Assembly (NCBI GenBank): GCA_946481405.1
Contig: CAMLNY010000005.1
Span: 1 to 11,689, forward strand
Source of the DNA: an uncultured Brevundimonas sp.
Lineage (GTDB): Bacteria; Pseudomonadota; Alphaproteobacteria; Caulobacterales; Caulobacteraceae
Direction of reading: 5' to 3'
Length of the DNA stretch: 11,689 nt
Positions 1 through 7,513 of the stretch are shown piece after piece. The notes beneath the pieces are model-generated. The model was not told the DNA's origin. It ran no database searches and worked only from the letters and a program-made list of their open reading frames with translations. The translations under genes and the position numbers were made by a program. How positions within the stretch are numbered: position 1 is the first letter of the stretch; each line of letters opens with the position of its first letter.

Positions 1-1
1 C

Positions 2-496
2 CCCCGCCACCCGGACCGCGGGACGGAGATCGCGACCGCCCTCACCCGCGACCGCTACCGCTTCGCCCTGCGCTCGCGCGGCGCCCAGCCGAACGCGGAG
101 ACCGACCTCTATGTCGCCGACACTTTGGGCGAACTGGGCCTGTTCCTGCGTCTGGCCGATGTCGTGGTCATGGGCGGATCGTTCGGCTCCTTCCTCGGCC
201 GCGAGCCCTGGGGCGGGCACAATCCGCTGGAGCCGGCCCGTCTCGGCAAGCCCGCCGTCACCGGCCCCGACAACGCCAACTGGCAGGCGGTGACCGCCGA
301 TCTGGTCGGCGCGGGCGGTCTCGCCGTCGTTCATTCGCCCGGCGACCTGCCCGGCGTCGTCGCCCCCCTGCTGGGCGATCCCGCCGCCGCCCGCGCCATG
401 GGCGAGCGCGCCCGTCGTGCCGCCGCCGACGTCGGCGCCGGTCTCGACCGCCTCTGGGACGCGCTTCAGCCCCTGTTGCCGCCGGTGCGGCGATGA
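2..496 (+). CDS. waaA: 3-deoxy-D-manno-octulosonic acid (Kdo) transferase, C-terminal part
   Basis: This is the last 164 residues of a gene that begins before the window. WaaA is an inner-membrane, cytoplasm-facing glycosyltransferase (GT30, GT-B fold) that adds Kdo from CMP-Kdo to the lipid A precursor. The fragment opens with an RHPDRG segment, then has YVADTLGELGLF, a GG run and GGHNPLEPARLGKPAVTGP. These are the characteristic C-terminal motifs of the family, including the donor-nucleotide binding loop with its conserved NPLEPA. Family members are usually about 420-430 residues, so roughly the first 260 lie outside. The TGA stop overlaps the ATG of lpxK in an ATGA, so the two are probably translationally coupled. 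The identity is secure from motifs; whether the enzyme adds one or two Kdo residues cannot be read here. Confidence 0.93.
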   Translation, partial: PRHPDRGTEIATALTRDRYRFALRSRGAQPNAETDLYVADTLGELGLFLRLADVVVMGGSFGSFLGREPWGGHNPLEPARLGKPAVTGPDNANWQAVTADLVGAGGLAVVHSPGDLPGVVAPLLGDPAAARAMGERARRAAADVGAGLDRLWDALQPLLPPVRR

Positions 497-1500
497 AGCT
501 CGGCACCCCCCGCTGGTGGTATCAGCGCGACGGCCGTCACGGCCGCGTCGCCCGCACCCTGCTGAAGCCGGCCTCCTGGATCTGGAGCGCCGCCACCGCG
601 CGGCGCATCGCCCGCACCGTGCCGGTCGATGTCGGCGTCCCGGTCGTATCCATAGGCAACCTCACCGTCGGCGGCTCCGGCAAGACCCCGGTCGCCCGTG
701 AGGTCCTGCGCCTGCTGCATCAGTCCGGAATCGACTCCCACGCCCTGTCTCGCGGCTATGGCGGCAAGCTGACCGGCCCCTTGCGCGTCGATCCGACCGT
801 CCACACCGCCGCCGACGTCGGCGACGAGCCGCTGATGCTGTCCGGCGACGCTCCCGCCTGGATCAGCGCCGACCGCGTCGCGGGCGCCCAGGCCGCCGTC
901 TCGGACGGCGCGAAGGCGCTCGTCCTCGACGACGCCCACCAGAACCCGACCCTGAAGAAGACCCTCAGCCTCATCGTCGCGGACGGAGAGACGCGCGGCG
1001 ACGAATGGCCCTTCGGCGACGGCTCGGTCTTCCCCTCGGGCCCGATGCGGGAGCCGCTCAAGGCCGGTCTCGCCCGGGCCGATGCGGTCGTGGTCCTCCT
1101 GCCCGCCGACGCCCCGCCCGCCGATCCCGAACTGCTAGCCGTCTTCGAAGCGCTGCCGGTCTTCATCGCCCGCCTTGAGCCCGACGGGCCGCCGCCTCCG
1201 GGGCCACAGGTCGGTTTCGCCGGCATCGCCAAGCCGTGGAAGGTCGAGCGGTCCCTGATCGCCGCCGGCTGCGACCTGATGGACTTCGTCCCCTTCCCCG
1301 ACCACGCCGACTACCGGCCGACCGACCTCACCTTCCTCGCCGATCGCGCCGCCGTCTTCGACGCGGGTCTGGTCACCACCGAAAAGGACTGGGTCCGCCT
1401 GCCTCCCGACTGGCGGACCCGTGTGGTGTCATGGCCCGTCGCCGCCCGGTTTGAGGACGAACCGGGTTTCGCCGCCTTCCTCGATCAGTCGTTGCGGTAG
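493..1500 (+). CDS. lpxK: tetraacyldisaccharide 4'-kinase
   Basis: LpxK phosphorylates the 4' position of the tetraacyl disaccharide-1-phosphate lipid A precursor with ATP at the inner membrane, giving lipid IVA. The 335-residue length is normal. The N-terminus has the amphipathic/aromatic start typical of the family, and the Walker A (P-loop) is GNLTVGGSGKTP at residues 55-66. Then come LSRGYGG (85-91), DVGDEPLML (108-116), a DDAHQ motif at 146-150 where most homologues read DDGFQ, GPMREP, GFAGIAKPWK, FPDH and TTEKDWVRL near the C-terminus. The start is the ATG that shares four bases with the waaA stop. The 3' end overlaps the convergent amidohydrolase gene by 16 bp, so the two transcripts have complementary ends. 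No independent promoter is visible, so expression probably depends on the upstream waaA transcript. Confidence 0.95.
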   Translation: MKLGTPRWWYQRDGRHGRVARTLLKPASWIWSAATARRIARTVPVDVGVPVVSIGNLTVGGSGKTPVAREVLRLLHQSGIDSHALSRGYGGKLTGPLRVDPTVHTAADVGDEPLMLSGDAPAWISADRVAGAQAAVSDGAKALVLDDAHQNPTLKKTLSLIVADGETRGDEWPFGDGSVFPSGPMREPLKAGLARADAVVVLLPADAPPADPELLAVFEALPVFIARLEPDGPPPPGPQVGFAGIAKPWKVERSLIAAGCDLMDFVPFPDHADYRPTDLTFLADRAAVFDAGLVTTEKDWVRLPPDWRTRVVSWPVAARFEDEPGFAAFLDQSLR

Positions 1501-2804
1501 ACCACCCCGCCCTTCATCACGAAGGCCATGTGCTCCAGCGCAGTGACGTCGCTCAGGGGATCGCCCTCGACCGCCACGATGTCCGCATTCCGGCCCGGCG
1601 CGATCAGCCCGGCCTGATCCGAAATCCGCAGATGTTCAGCCGCCACCACGGTCGCGGCTTGAATAGCTTCCAGCGGCGTCATTCCGGCCCGAACCAGCAG
1701 GGCGAACTCCTGGGCGTTGTCGCCGTGGGCCGAGACGCCGCTGTCGGTGCCGAAGGCGATCCGCACCCCGCCCTCATGCGCGCGCCGGGCCATGTCCAGC
1801 ATCTTCGGGCCCGCCTCCAGAGCCTTGGCCGTCTGCGCCGGGGTGAAGAAGTTCCCCGGGCTCGAGGCGATCCGCGCCACGAAATCCCCGGCCAGCAGGG
1901 TCGGCACCAGATAGGTCCCCTCGCGCCGGAACAGCCGGATCGACTCGTCATCCAGATAGGTGCCGTGCTCGATCGAGTCCCCGCCGGCCCTCAGGAAGGC
2001 GTTGATCCCGTCGACGCCATGGGCATGAGCCGTGACCTGCCGCCCCATCCGGTGCGCCACCTCGACGATGGCCGCCAGTTCGGCGTCGGTGAACTGCTGG
2101 GCCAGACCGGCCGCCGTGTTCGACAGCACCCCGCCTGTGGCCGTGATCTTGATGATGTCGGCTCCCGACCGCACCTGGGTCCGCACCGCCCGCATGCAGT
2201 CCTCCGGCCCCGAACAGACGCTTTCCGACGACAGCAGGTGCATAATGTCGTCCCGATAGCCGTTGATGTCCCCGTGGCCTCCGTGGATCGACACGGCCGA
2301 GCCGGAGGCGATGACGCGCGGTCCCGGCACGTCGCCGCGTGCGATCCCGTCCCTCAGGGCGAAGACCGCGTCGTTGTCCCCGCCCAGATCCGCCACCGTC
2401 GTGAACCCGGCCATCAGGGTCAGCCGCGCATAGCCCGCCCCGATCATGGCGCTGTCCGCCGCATCGCGCGTCACGGCCTGCAGACGGGCGTTCGGGTTCT
2501 GCTGCGAGGTCAGGTGCACATGGCTGTCGATCAGGCCCGGCAGCACGAAGGAATCGCGCAGGTCGACCACGTTCGGACCCTCGCCGACGAAGCCGTCGCG
2601 GATTTCCGTTATTTGGTTCCCTACGATCACGAGAGTTTTATCTCGCAGCACAACGCCGCTCTCCGGGTCCGCCAGAAGCCGGCCCGCCTGAACGAACGTC
2701 GTTTCCCCGTTCGCGGGAAAAGCCTGTGATGCCGGGCCCTGCTGCGCCTGCGAAGGCGTGGCGAGCGCCAGAACGGCGGCGGCGGCCAGTGCGACGAACT
2801 TCAT
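1485..2804 (-). CDS. secreted metal-dependent amidohydrolase (Xaa-Pro/Xaa-Arg dipeptidase-like)
   Basis: A 439-residue amidohydrolase-superfamily protein of the imidazolonepropionase-like/prolidase-type clade, expected to hydrolyse amide bonds, for example in dipeptides, outside the cytoplasm. Residues 1-20 form a Sec signal peptide (hydrophobic core, then SQA|QQ). Metal ligands fit the superfamily: HVH at 95-97, candidate carboxylated Lys at 219 (IIKITATGG), His 260/262 (TAHAHG), His 280 (IEHGTYLD) and Asp 354 (FGTDSG). The C-terminal AGLIAPGRNADIVAVEGDP is the usual return to the small beta-sandwich domain. The ATG is supported by a strong purine-rich SD (AGGGAGAGG, minus strand, 2808-2816) just upstream. 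Its 3' end runs 16 bp into lpxK. The substrate cannot be predicted; Xaa-Pro, Xaa-Arg or other cyclic or acyl amides are all reported for relatives. Confidence 0.9.
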   Translation of the reverse strand: MKFVALAAAAVLALATPSQAQQGPASQAFPANGETTFVQAGRLLADPESGVVLRDKTLVIVGNQITEIRDGFVGEGPNVVDLRDSFVLPGLIDSHVHLTSQQNPNARLQAVTRDAADSAMIGAGYARLTLMAGFTTVADLGGDNDAVFALRDGIARGDVPGPRVIASGSAVSIHGGHGDINGYRDDIMHLLSSESVCSGPEDCMRAVRTQVRSGADIIKITATGGVLSNTAAGLAQQFTDAELAAIVEVAHRMGRQVTAHAHGVDGINAFLRAGGDSIEHGTYLDDESIRLFRREGTYLVPTLLAGDFVARIASSPGNFFTPAQTAKALEAGPKMLDMARRAHEGGVRIAFGTDSGVSAHGDNAQEFALLVRAGMTPLEAIQAATVVAAEHLRISDQAGLIAPGRNADIVAVEGDPLSDVTALEHMAFVMKGGVVYRND

Positions 2805-2934
2805 AAACCTCTCCCTGATACGTTGGCGTCACCATAACCGTCAGCGCTTTTCGGCCAAGGCTCCGGTTGAACCTGACTACGTCTTTGTGAAACAAGCCAT
2901 CACTTCGGCACATAACCGCTACGAAGGGCGTCGC
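2805..2934. promoter_or_regulatory. divergent intergenic spacer between amidohydrolase and L,D-transpeptidase genes
   Basis: This 130-bp spacer lies between two divergently transcribed genes and is less GC-rich than its flanks, so it should hold a promoter for each. The amidohydrolase side has an SD at 2808-2816. The plus-strand side has GAAGGG at 2923-2928, six bases before the ATG. Possible plus-strand boxes are GTGAAA near 2887 and CATAAC at 2911-2916, but neither matches a consensus well. No convincing operator palindrome is visible. Confidence 0.4.
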
Positions 2935-3612
2935 ATGCGGCTATCGAGACGGGGCATGATTCTGGGTGGTTCGGCGATGCTCGCCGGCTGCGCAACCGCA
3001 CCTGCCGCTGTCGAGACGCCGATCGTGCTGGCCGCCGCGCCGCCGCCCCCGCCCCTGCCGCGCATTCCCCAGATCGCGCCGCCGCCGCTCGATCCGCGCC
3101 GTCTGGTCCGTCCGGAGCTGATGAGCCGCGCCATGGCCGCCCTGGACGTCCACAGCCACCGCATCACCCTGCGCGACCGCATGTATGTGGTCGACTTCCA
3201 GAAATTCTCGGGCGACGCCCGCCTGTTCGAGGTCGACCTGATCGGCGGCCGCGTCACGGCCTTCCGCACTTGCCACGGCCGCGGCTCGGACCCGGAACAC
3301 TCCGGCTTCGCCCGCCGGTTCTCGAACACCCCGGAAAGCTACATGTCCTCGGTCGGCGCCTACGCTACGGCGGGCGCGAACTGGGGCGCGCAGCAGGGCC
3401 CGAACGTCCTGCTCGACGGTCTGGAATATTCGAACAACATGGCCCGCGACCGCGCCATCATCGTTCACGGCGCCGACTATGCCGATCCGGACTTCCTGGC
3501 CCGCGAAGGCAAGCTGGGCCGCAGCTACGGCTGCTTCTCGACCGCCCACACCGACCTGCCGATGCTGCGCGAGCGCATGGGCGAGGGCCGCCTGCTGTTC
3601 GCCTACGCCTGA
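2935..3612 (+). CDS. lipoprotein murein L,D-transpeptidase catalytic domain family protein (YkuD_2)
   Basis: A 225-residue envelope protein. The first residues contain SRRGMIL (4-10) followed by a hydrophobic stretch and the lipobox LAGC with Cys 19, so it should be a lipoprotein, possibly exported by Tat. A proline-rich tether covers about 35-55. The rest matches the murein L,D-transpeptidase catalytic domain family: TCHGRGS (112-118), FSNTPESYMSSVGAY (129-143), RAIIVHGADY with His 178, and GRSYGC with the putative catalytic Cys 200. The family is assumed to act on peptidoglycan stem peptides, but its biochemistry is much less known than the classic YkuD enzymes. The ATG at 2935 is preferred over longer readings because of the GAAGGG SD six bases upstream; an upstream in-frame start would overlap the amidohydrolase coding sequence. 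The next gene begins 15 bp downstream on the same strand. Confidence 0.85.
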   Translation: MRLSRRGMILGGSAMLAGCATAPAAVETPIVLAAAPPPPPLPRIPQIAPPPLDPRRLVRPELMSRAMAALDVHSHRITLRDRMYVVDFQKFSGDARLFEVDLIGGRVTAFRTCHGRGSDPEHSGFARRFSNTPESYMSSVGAYATAGANWGAQQGPNVLLDGLEYSNNMARDRAIIVHGADYADPDFLAREGKLGRSYGCFSTAHTDLPMLRERMGEGRLLFAYA

Positions 3613-3627
3613 TTTCGGCGTGCGAGG

Positions 3628-4134
3628 ATGATGTCGCTCCCGCTCGCTTTGACCTTGGCGACCGTTCAGTCGAGCGCCGTCATCACCGTGCAGCCCAGTG
3701 ACCCGGAAGAACGGGCCGCCCTGCTGCGTGAAACGGGGCCGGCGGAACACGGCGACTGGCGCCCCATGTCGACCCAGCCCCGCTTCAGGATGGCGTGGGA
3801 TGCAGGCAATGTGGAGCGTGACGGCGTCTTTCGAACCGTCCATGCCGCCCGCGCGGGCGGCATGGACGAGGTCCCGGGCTCCTACCTCGTCACAAGGTTG
3901 CGTATCGACTGCGAGACCCGACAGGCGAAGCCTCTCTGGCCCGCGCTTCTCGCGTCATCAGGCGCCAACATCTTCGGCCAGAGCGTGAGTGAGGAATTCG
4001 CACTCTATGGCCCTGAGTCCGGGGCAGCCCGCATCGCGGCGGTGGCCTGCGACGGGGAGCCTCTGACCGGCGAAAGTTTCCCGACCGATGAGGCCTTCGC
4101 CGCCCGGGTCGCAGCGGCGCCGGAGACGGACTGA
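3628..4134 (+). CDS. small exported hypothetical protein
   Basis: A 168-residue protein I do not recognise with certainty. The first 18 residues are hydrophobic without charges (MMSLPLALTLATV...), a weak but plausible signal sequence. The mature part has two cysteines, Cys 95 in RLRIDCETRQ and Cys 141 in AVACDG, which could form a disulfide. The pattern of a central strand ending in RIDCETR followed by a C-terminal segment vaguely recalls surface-adhesin-E-like periplasmic proteins, but I would not assign it. Two tandem ATGs (3628, 3631) follow a GAGG at 3624-3627; the second has the better spacing. It starts 15 bp after the L,D-transpeptidase gene, so the two are probably co-transcribed. Its stop lies one base from the purD stop on the other strand. 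Confidence 0.7.
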   Translation: MMSLPLALTLATVQSSAVITVQPSDPEERAALLRETGPAEHGDWRPMSTQPRFRMAWDAGNVERDGVFRTVHAARAGGMDEVPGSYLVTRLRIDCETRQAKPLWPALLASSGANIFGQSVSEEFALYGPESGAARIAAVACDGEPLTGESFPTDEAFAARVAAAPETD

Positions 4135-4135
4135 A

Positions 4136-5413
4136 CTATTCCCGGTCCAGCGCCCGCCAGCCGATGTCGCTGCGATTGAAGCCGCCCGGCCAGTCGATCT
4201 TCCGAACCGCCGCATAGGCCCGCTCGCGCGCCTCGGCGATGTCGTCGCCTTCCGCACAGACGCTCAGCACCCGACCGCCCGAAGCGACCAGGGCGCCGTC
4301 TTCGCGGCGCGTCGTCCCGGCGTGAAAGACCTGCACATGCGGGCCGAAGGCCTGATCGGCGCCACGGATGATCGATCCCGTCAGCGGGCTGTCGGGATAG
4401 CCCTTGGCCGCCATGACCACGCAGATCACCGTCTGCGGCTTGAACTCCGGCTCCGGCAGGCGCGAGACGTCCCCGCGCGCGCAGGCCAGCAGATAGGGCA
4501 CGATATCCCCGGCCATCCGCATCATCAGAACCTGGCATTCCGGGTCCCCGAAGCGGGCGTTGAACTCCACCACCTTGGGCCCGTCCGCGGTCGCCATCAG
4601 CCCGGCGTAGAGCACGCCCTTGTAAGGCGCGCCCTCGGCCGCCATGGCCTTCAGGGTCGGCTGGACGATGCGGCGGTCGGCCTGCAGCACCAGCTCCTGA
4701 TCGAACACCGGCGCGGGCGAATAGGCGCCCATTCCGCCCGTGTTGGGGCCCAGATCGCCGTCGAAGGCGCGCTTGTGGTCCTGCGCCCCGCCGAACAGGA
4801 CGGCGCGCTTGCCGTCGCACAGGGCGAACAGGGAGCCCTCCTCGCCCTCCATGAACTCTTCGATGACGACGCGCGACCCGGCCGAGCCGAACCGGCCGCC
4901 CAGCATCCGCTCGATCTCGGCCTCGGCGTCTCGGCGGTCGGGGCTGATCGCCACGCCCTTGCCGGCCGCCAGACCGTCGGCCTTGATCACATAGGGCGGC
5001 TTGAAGACCTGCAGCGCCGCCTTGGCGTCCTTCACCCGGTCATAGACGCCGTAGTGGGCCGTCGGAATCTCGTGTCGTTCCAGAAACGCCTTGGAGAAGG
5101 CCTTGGACGTCTCCAGTTGCGCCGCCTTGGCGCTGGGACCGAAACAGGGGATGCCCGCGGCATTCAGCTGGTCCGCCAGACCCGCCGCCAGGGCGACTTC
5201 CGGCCCTACGACGACCAGTCCGACCTTCAGCTCGCGCGCCAGCCGGGCCAGACCCTCGGCGTCGTCGGCCGCGACCTCGGGCACGCATTCGGCGACCTTC
5301 GCGATGCCCGGATTTCCCGGCGCGCAGAACAGGCGGTCGCACAGCGGCGATTGCCGCATTTTCCAGGCCAGGGCGTGCTCGCGCCCTCCCGATCCGACCA
5401 GCAGGATGTCCAT
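4136..5413 (-). CDS. purD: phosphoribosylamine--glycine ligase (GAR synthetase)
   Basis: PurD is a cytoplasmic ATP-grasp enzyme that joins glycine to 5-phosphoribosylamine, the second step of de novo purine synthesis. The 425 residues match the normal length. The N-domain opens with MDILLVGSGGREHALAWK, continues with VGPEVALAAGL and FGPSAKAAQLETSK, and then the ATP-grasp core has YVIKADGLAAGKGV (141-154), GPNTGGMGAYSP (222-233) and the family signature RFGDPECQ (287-294). The C-domain has CVVMAAKGYP, and the protein ends WRALDRE. The ATG at 5413 is chosen because the conserved beta strand MDILLVGSGG begins there; the 14 codons upstream look non-coding. It lies 46 bp downstream of a small membrane-protein gene on the same strand and shows no SD, suggesting co-transcription. 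Confidence 0.96.
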   Translation of the reverse strand: MDILLVGSGGREHALAWKMRQSPLCDRLFCAPGNPGIAKVAECVPEVAADDAEGLARLARELKVGLVVVGPEVALAAGLADQLNAAGIPCFGPSAKAAQLETSKAFSKAFLERHEIPTAHYGVYDRVKDAKAALQVFKPPYVIKADGLAAGKGVAISPDRRDAEAEIERMLGGRFGSAGSRVVIEEFMEGEEGSLFALCDGKRAVLFGGAQDHKRAFDGDLGPNTGGMGAYSPAPVFDQELVLQADRRIVQPTLKAMAAEGAPYKGVLYAGLMATADGPKVVEFNARFGDPECQVLMMRMAGDIVPYLLACARGDVSRLPEPEFKPQTVICVVMAAKGYPDSPLTGSIIRGADQAFGPHVQVFHAGTTRREDGALVASGGRVLSVCAEGDDIAEARERAYAAVRKIDWPGGFNRSDIGWRALDRE

Positions 5414-5459
5414 GGGCGCGGAATGACCGCCACGGCCCCGCCGGTCAAGCCACACGGGC

Positions 5460-5618
5460 CTAGAAGGCGGCGGAAATCACATAGACGAGCGCCCCGAGCA
5501 TCACGATCAGGCCGACGATGACCCACGGCCCCAGCGGCGCGCCATGGCTGCGCCGCGACAGCTCGCGCTCGTTCGGGTCTTCCTCGTCGCGCGGCGGGAT
5601 GTCGTTCAGGTCGCTCAT
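5460..5618 (-). CDS. small tail-anchored membrane protein
   Basis: A 52-residue protein of unknown function. Residues 1-26 are polar and acidic then basic (DEEDPNERELSRRS), and residues about 30-50 form one hydrophobic helix (PWVIVGLIVMLGALVYVISA) ending two residues from the C-terminus. It should be a tail-anchored inner-membrane protein with its N-terminus in the cytoplasm. A GTG 12 codons upstream would extend it to 64 residues. I prefer the internal ATG because a TATATC box sits exactly six bases before it and the extra residues carry no feature. It precedes purD by 46 bp on the same strand and diverges from xseA. A proteomic or conservation check would be needed to prove it is translated. 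Confidence 0.65.
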   Translation of the reverse strand: MSDLNDIPPRDEEDPNERELSRRSHGAPLGPWVIVGLIVMLGALVYVISAAF

Positions 5619-5624
5619 CCGGTC

Positions 5625-5630
5625 GATATA
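5625..5630 (-). promoter_or_regulatory. candidate -10 box for the small membrane protein/purD operon (leaderless start)
   Basis: Read on the minus strand, TCTATATC agrees at seven of eight positions, counting the free one, with the published Caulobacter housekeeping -10 pattern GCTANAWC. The TATATC core is followed by six bases and then the ATG at 5618. No SD lies between, so transcription could start at or next to the start codon. No good -35 is visible. Confidence 0.4.
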
Positions 5631-5666
5631 GAGCCAACGCGACGGTTTCCGCACCCCCGGCGCGTC

Positions 5667-5674
5667 GCTAAAGT
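5667..5674 (+). promoter_or_regulatory. candidate -10 box for xseA (leaderless start)
   Basis: GCTAAAGT matches the Caulobacter -10 pattern GCTANAWC at six of eight positions. Its TAAAGT core ends six bases before the xseA ATG, and there is no SD. The spacing equals that of the divergent small-protein gene. The upstream -35 region (TTTCCG) is poor. Confidence 0.35.
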
Positions 5675-5680
5675 CACGCC

Positions 5681-7273
5681 ATGACCGACGACTACGTCTT
5701 CGCTGGCCCGGCCGACCCCGAACCGGCCACGCCGCGCGACAACAACCCGCCCCTGTCGATCTCGGAACTGTCCTTCGCCCTCAAGCGCACGCTGGAGGAC
5801 CGGTTCGGCCATGTCCGGCTGCGGGGCGAGGTGTCCAAGGTCAACCGCCACGCCTCGGGCCACATCTATCTGACGCTAAAGGATGACAAGTCGGCCATCG
5901 ACGGGGTGGTCTGGAAGGGCTCGGTGCGCGGCCTCGGCGTCCAGCCGGAGACGGGCCTCGAAGTCATCGTCACCGGCAAGATCACCTCCTATCCGGCGCG
6001 GTCCTCGTACCAGATCGTGATCGAATCGATGGAGGCGGCCGGCGCCGGCGCCCTGCTCGCCCAGCTTGAGCGGCTGAAGACCAAACTCAGCGCCGAGGGT
6101 CTGTTCGAGGTCGCTCGCAAGAAGGCGATCCCCCTCTATCCGCGCACCATCGGCGTCATCACCAGCCCGACCGGGGCGGTCATCCGCGACATCCTGCACC
6201 GGATCGCCGAACGCTGGCCCTGCCGTGTCATCGTCTGGCCCGTGGTCGTCCAGGGCGACGCCGCCTGCGGCCAGCTCTCGAACGCCATCCGCGGCTTCGA
6301 CGCGATGCGCCCCGACGGTCCCATTTCCCGGCCCGACCTGCTGATCGTCGCGCGCGGCGGCGGCTCGGTCGAGGACCTGTGGTGCTTCAACGACGAGGGT
6401 CTGGCCCGCACGGTGGCGGCAGCCTCCATCCCGATCATCTCGGCCGTGGGGCACGAGACCGACACCACCCTGATCGACTTCGTCTCGGACCGGCGCGCCC
6501 CCACCCCGACGGGCGCCGCCGAACTGGCCACCCCGGTGCTGGCGGACCTGCGCGCCTACGTCGCCGATCTGGAGCGGCGTCTGGACCGGGCCGGCGCCCG
6601 TCTGCTGGAGGATCGTCGCGTCCGCCTCCGCTCCGTCGCGCGCGGCCTGCCCGCCCGGCCGGAGGAACTGGTCGCCCTGGCCCAGCAGCGGCTCGACCAT
6701 GCCTCCAGCCGTCTGGCCTCGGGCCTGAACCGCAACACCGAACTGCATCACCGCCGTCTGGTCACCGCCGCCGGTCGCTTCTCCCCGGCGCTGCTGGACC
6801 GCGCCCTCGAACAGCGCGCTGCCCGGCTGGAGGGCCAGTCGGCCCGCCTCGGCGCGGCCCTCGGCGCCAACGCCGCCGTCCATGAGCGTCGTCTGCTGCG
6901 CATCGCAGGCCGCCTGACGCTGGACCCGATCCACCGTCGCCTCGACCAGCGCGCCTCGCGCCTCGACAGTGTCGCGGCCCGTCTCGTCCGTCCGGTTCCC
7001 CAATCGCTCGAACGCGCCGAGGCCCGCCTGGCCGCCCTTGCCCGCGCGCTCGCCACCCTCGACCCAAAGCGGCCCAAGCCCGGCTTCGCCCGCATCGACG
7101 ACGAGACCGGCCGCATGATCGCCTCCGCCGCCGACCTTTCGCCCGGCCAGCCCGTGACCCTCGTCTTCCCCGACGGCTCCAAGGGCGCGCGGATCGAAGG
7201 CGAGGCGCCGATGCGGCCCAAGGCCGTCGCGAAACCGAAGGCGACGCCATCGCGACAGGGTGACCTGTTCTAA
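5681..7273 (+). CDS. xseA: exodeoxyribonuclease VII large subunit
   Basis: The catalytic subunit of exonuclease VII, which with XseB degrades single-stranded DNA to oligonucleotides from both ends in the cytoplasm. At 530 residues it is longer than the E. coli protein (456). Residues 25-125 are the N-terminal OB-fold ([40 protein letters not shown]). Residues about 145-285 are the catalytic core, with [18 protein letters not shown] (157-174), [15 protein letters not shown] (224-238) and [22 protein letters not shown] (255-276). Residues 290-460 form a long arginine/leucine-rich helical region. A basic, proline-containing tail ends in GDLF. The ATG is the first in frame and has no SD. It is divergent from the small protein/purD genes and is followed by a hairpin overlapping its stop codon. 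Confidence 0.96.
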   Translation: MTDDYVFAGPADPEPATPRDNNPPLSISELSFALKRTLEDRFGHVRLRGEVSKVNRHASGHIYLTLKDDKSAIDGVVWKGSVRGLGVQPETGLEVIVTGKITSYPARSSYQIVIESMEAAGAGALLAQLERLKTKLSAEGLFEVARKKAIPLYPRTIGVITSPTGAVIRDILHRIAERWPCRVIVWPVVVQGDAACGQLSNAIRGFDAMRPDGPISRPDLLIVARGGGSVEDLWCFNDEGLARTVAAASIPIISAVGHETDTTLIDFVSDRRAPTPTGAAELATPVLADLRAYVADLERRLDRAGARLLEDRRVRLRSVARGLPARPEELVALAQQRLDHASSRLASGLNRNTELHHRRLVTAAGRFSPALLDRALEQRAARLEGQSARLGAALGANAAVHERRLLRIAGRLTLDPIHRRLDQRASRLDSVAARLVRPVPQSLERAEARLAALARALATLDPKRPKPGFARIDDETGRMIASAADLSPGQPVTLVFPDGSKGARIEGEAPMRPKAVAKPKATPSRQGDLF

Positions 7274-7294
7274 CCCTCTCCTCTGGGAGAGGGT
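7273..7294. repeat. perfect 9-bp inverted repeat at the xseA stop
   Basis: ACCCTCTCC (7273-7281) and GGAGAGGGT (7286-7294) form a perfect stem with a 4-base loop. The left arm starts on the last base of the xseA TAA. There is no T-run after it, so it is not a standard intrinsic terminator. It could slow 3' exonucleases, weaken read-through into the DUF2093 gene, or be one copy of the CCCTCTCC/GGAGAGGG palindromes dispersed between genes in related bacteria. Copy number cannot be judged from one window; I see no second copy here. Confidence 0.75.
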
Positions 7295-7304
7295 GGCCTC
7301 GACT

Positions 7305-7312
7305 GCTATCCT
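7305..7312 (+). promoter_or_regulatory. candidate -10 box for DUF2093-M23 peptidase genes (leaderless start)
   Basis: GCTATCCT contains a TATCCT core followed by six bases and the ATG at 7319. No SD precedes the ATG, and the hairpin after xseA lies just upstream. The match to GCTANAWC is only partial and no -35 is visible. Confidence 0.3.
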
Positions 7313-7318
7313 CCGCCC

Positions 7319-7513
7319 ATGACCTCCGCCCCCTCCCCCGCGACCCTCCACTACGGCGACGGCGAGTTCGCCGTGCTCAAGCCCGGCCCCTTCGTCCTGT
7401 GCGCCGTCTCCGGCAAGCCGATCCCGCTGGAGATCCTGCGCTACTGGTCCGTCGAACTGCAGGAGCCCTATTTCGGCCCGACCGAGGCTCTGTCGCGGAT
7501 GGTCGATCAGTGA
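7319..7513 (+). CDS. DUF2093 domain-containing protein
   Basis: A 64-residue protein whose whole length fits the alphaproteobacterial DUF2093 family. It has ATLHYGDGEFAVLKPGPFVLCAVSG (residues 8-32), then IPLEILRYWSVELQEPYFGP, the hallmark RYWSVE segment. No signal peptide or membrane helix is seen, so it should be cytoplasmic. Function is unknown. To my recollection, members are often found near xseA in alphaproteobacteria, which fits this position 45 bp after xseA. The last codons overlap the GTG start of the M23 peptidase, so translation of the two is probably coupled. Confidence 0.88.
   Translation: MTSAPSPATLHYGDGEFAVLKPGPFVLCAVSGKPIPLEILRYWSVELQEPYFGPTEALSRMVDQ

Noticed and set aside
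1530..2729. 399-codon plus-strand open frame opposite the amidohydrolase
   Set aside because: It has a shadow-like composition, while the minus strand shows signal peptide, metal ligands and SD.
2758..2934. Extended N-terminus for the L,D-transpeptidase (start at 2758)
   Set aside because: It would overlap the amidohydrolase signal-peptide codons and bury the lipoprotein signal; the ATG at 2935 has its own SD.
4088..5521. 477-codon plus-strand open frame opposite purD
   Set aside because: Composition is His/Arg/Gln-rich and low-complexity, and purD on the other strand has all family motifs.
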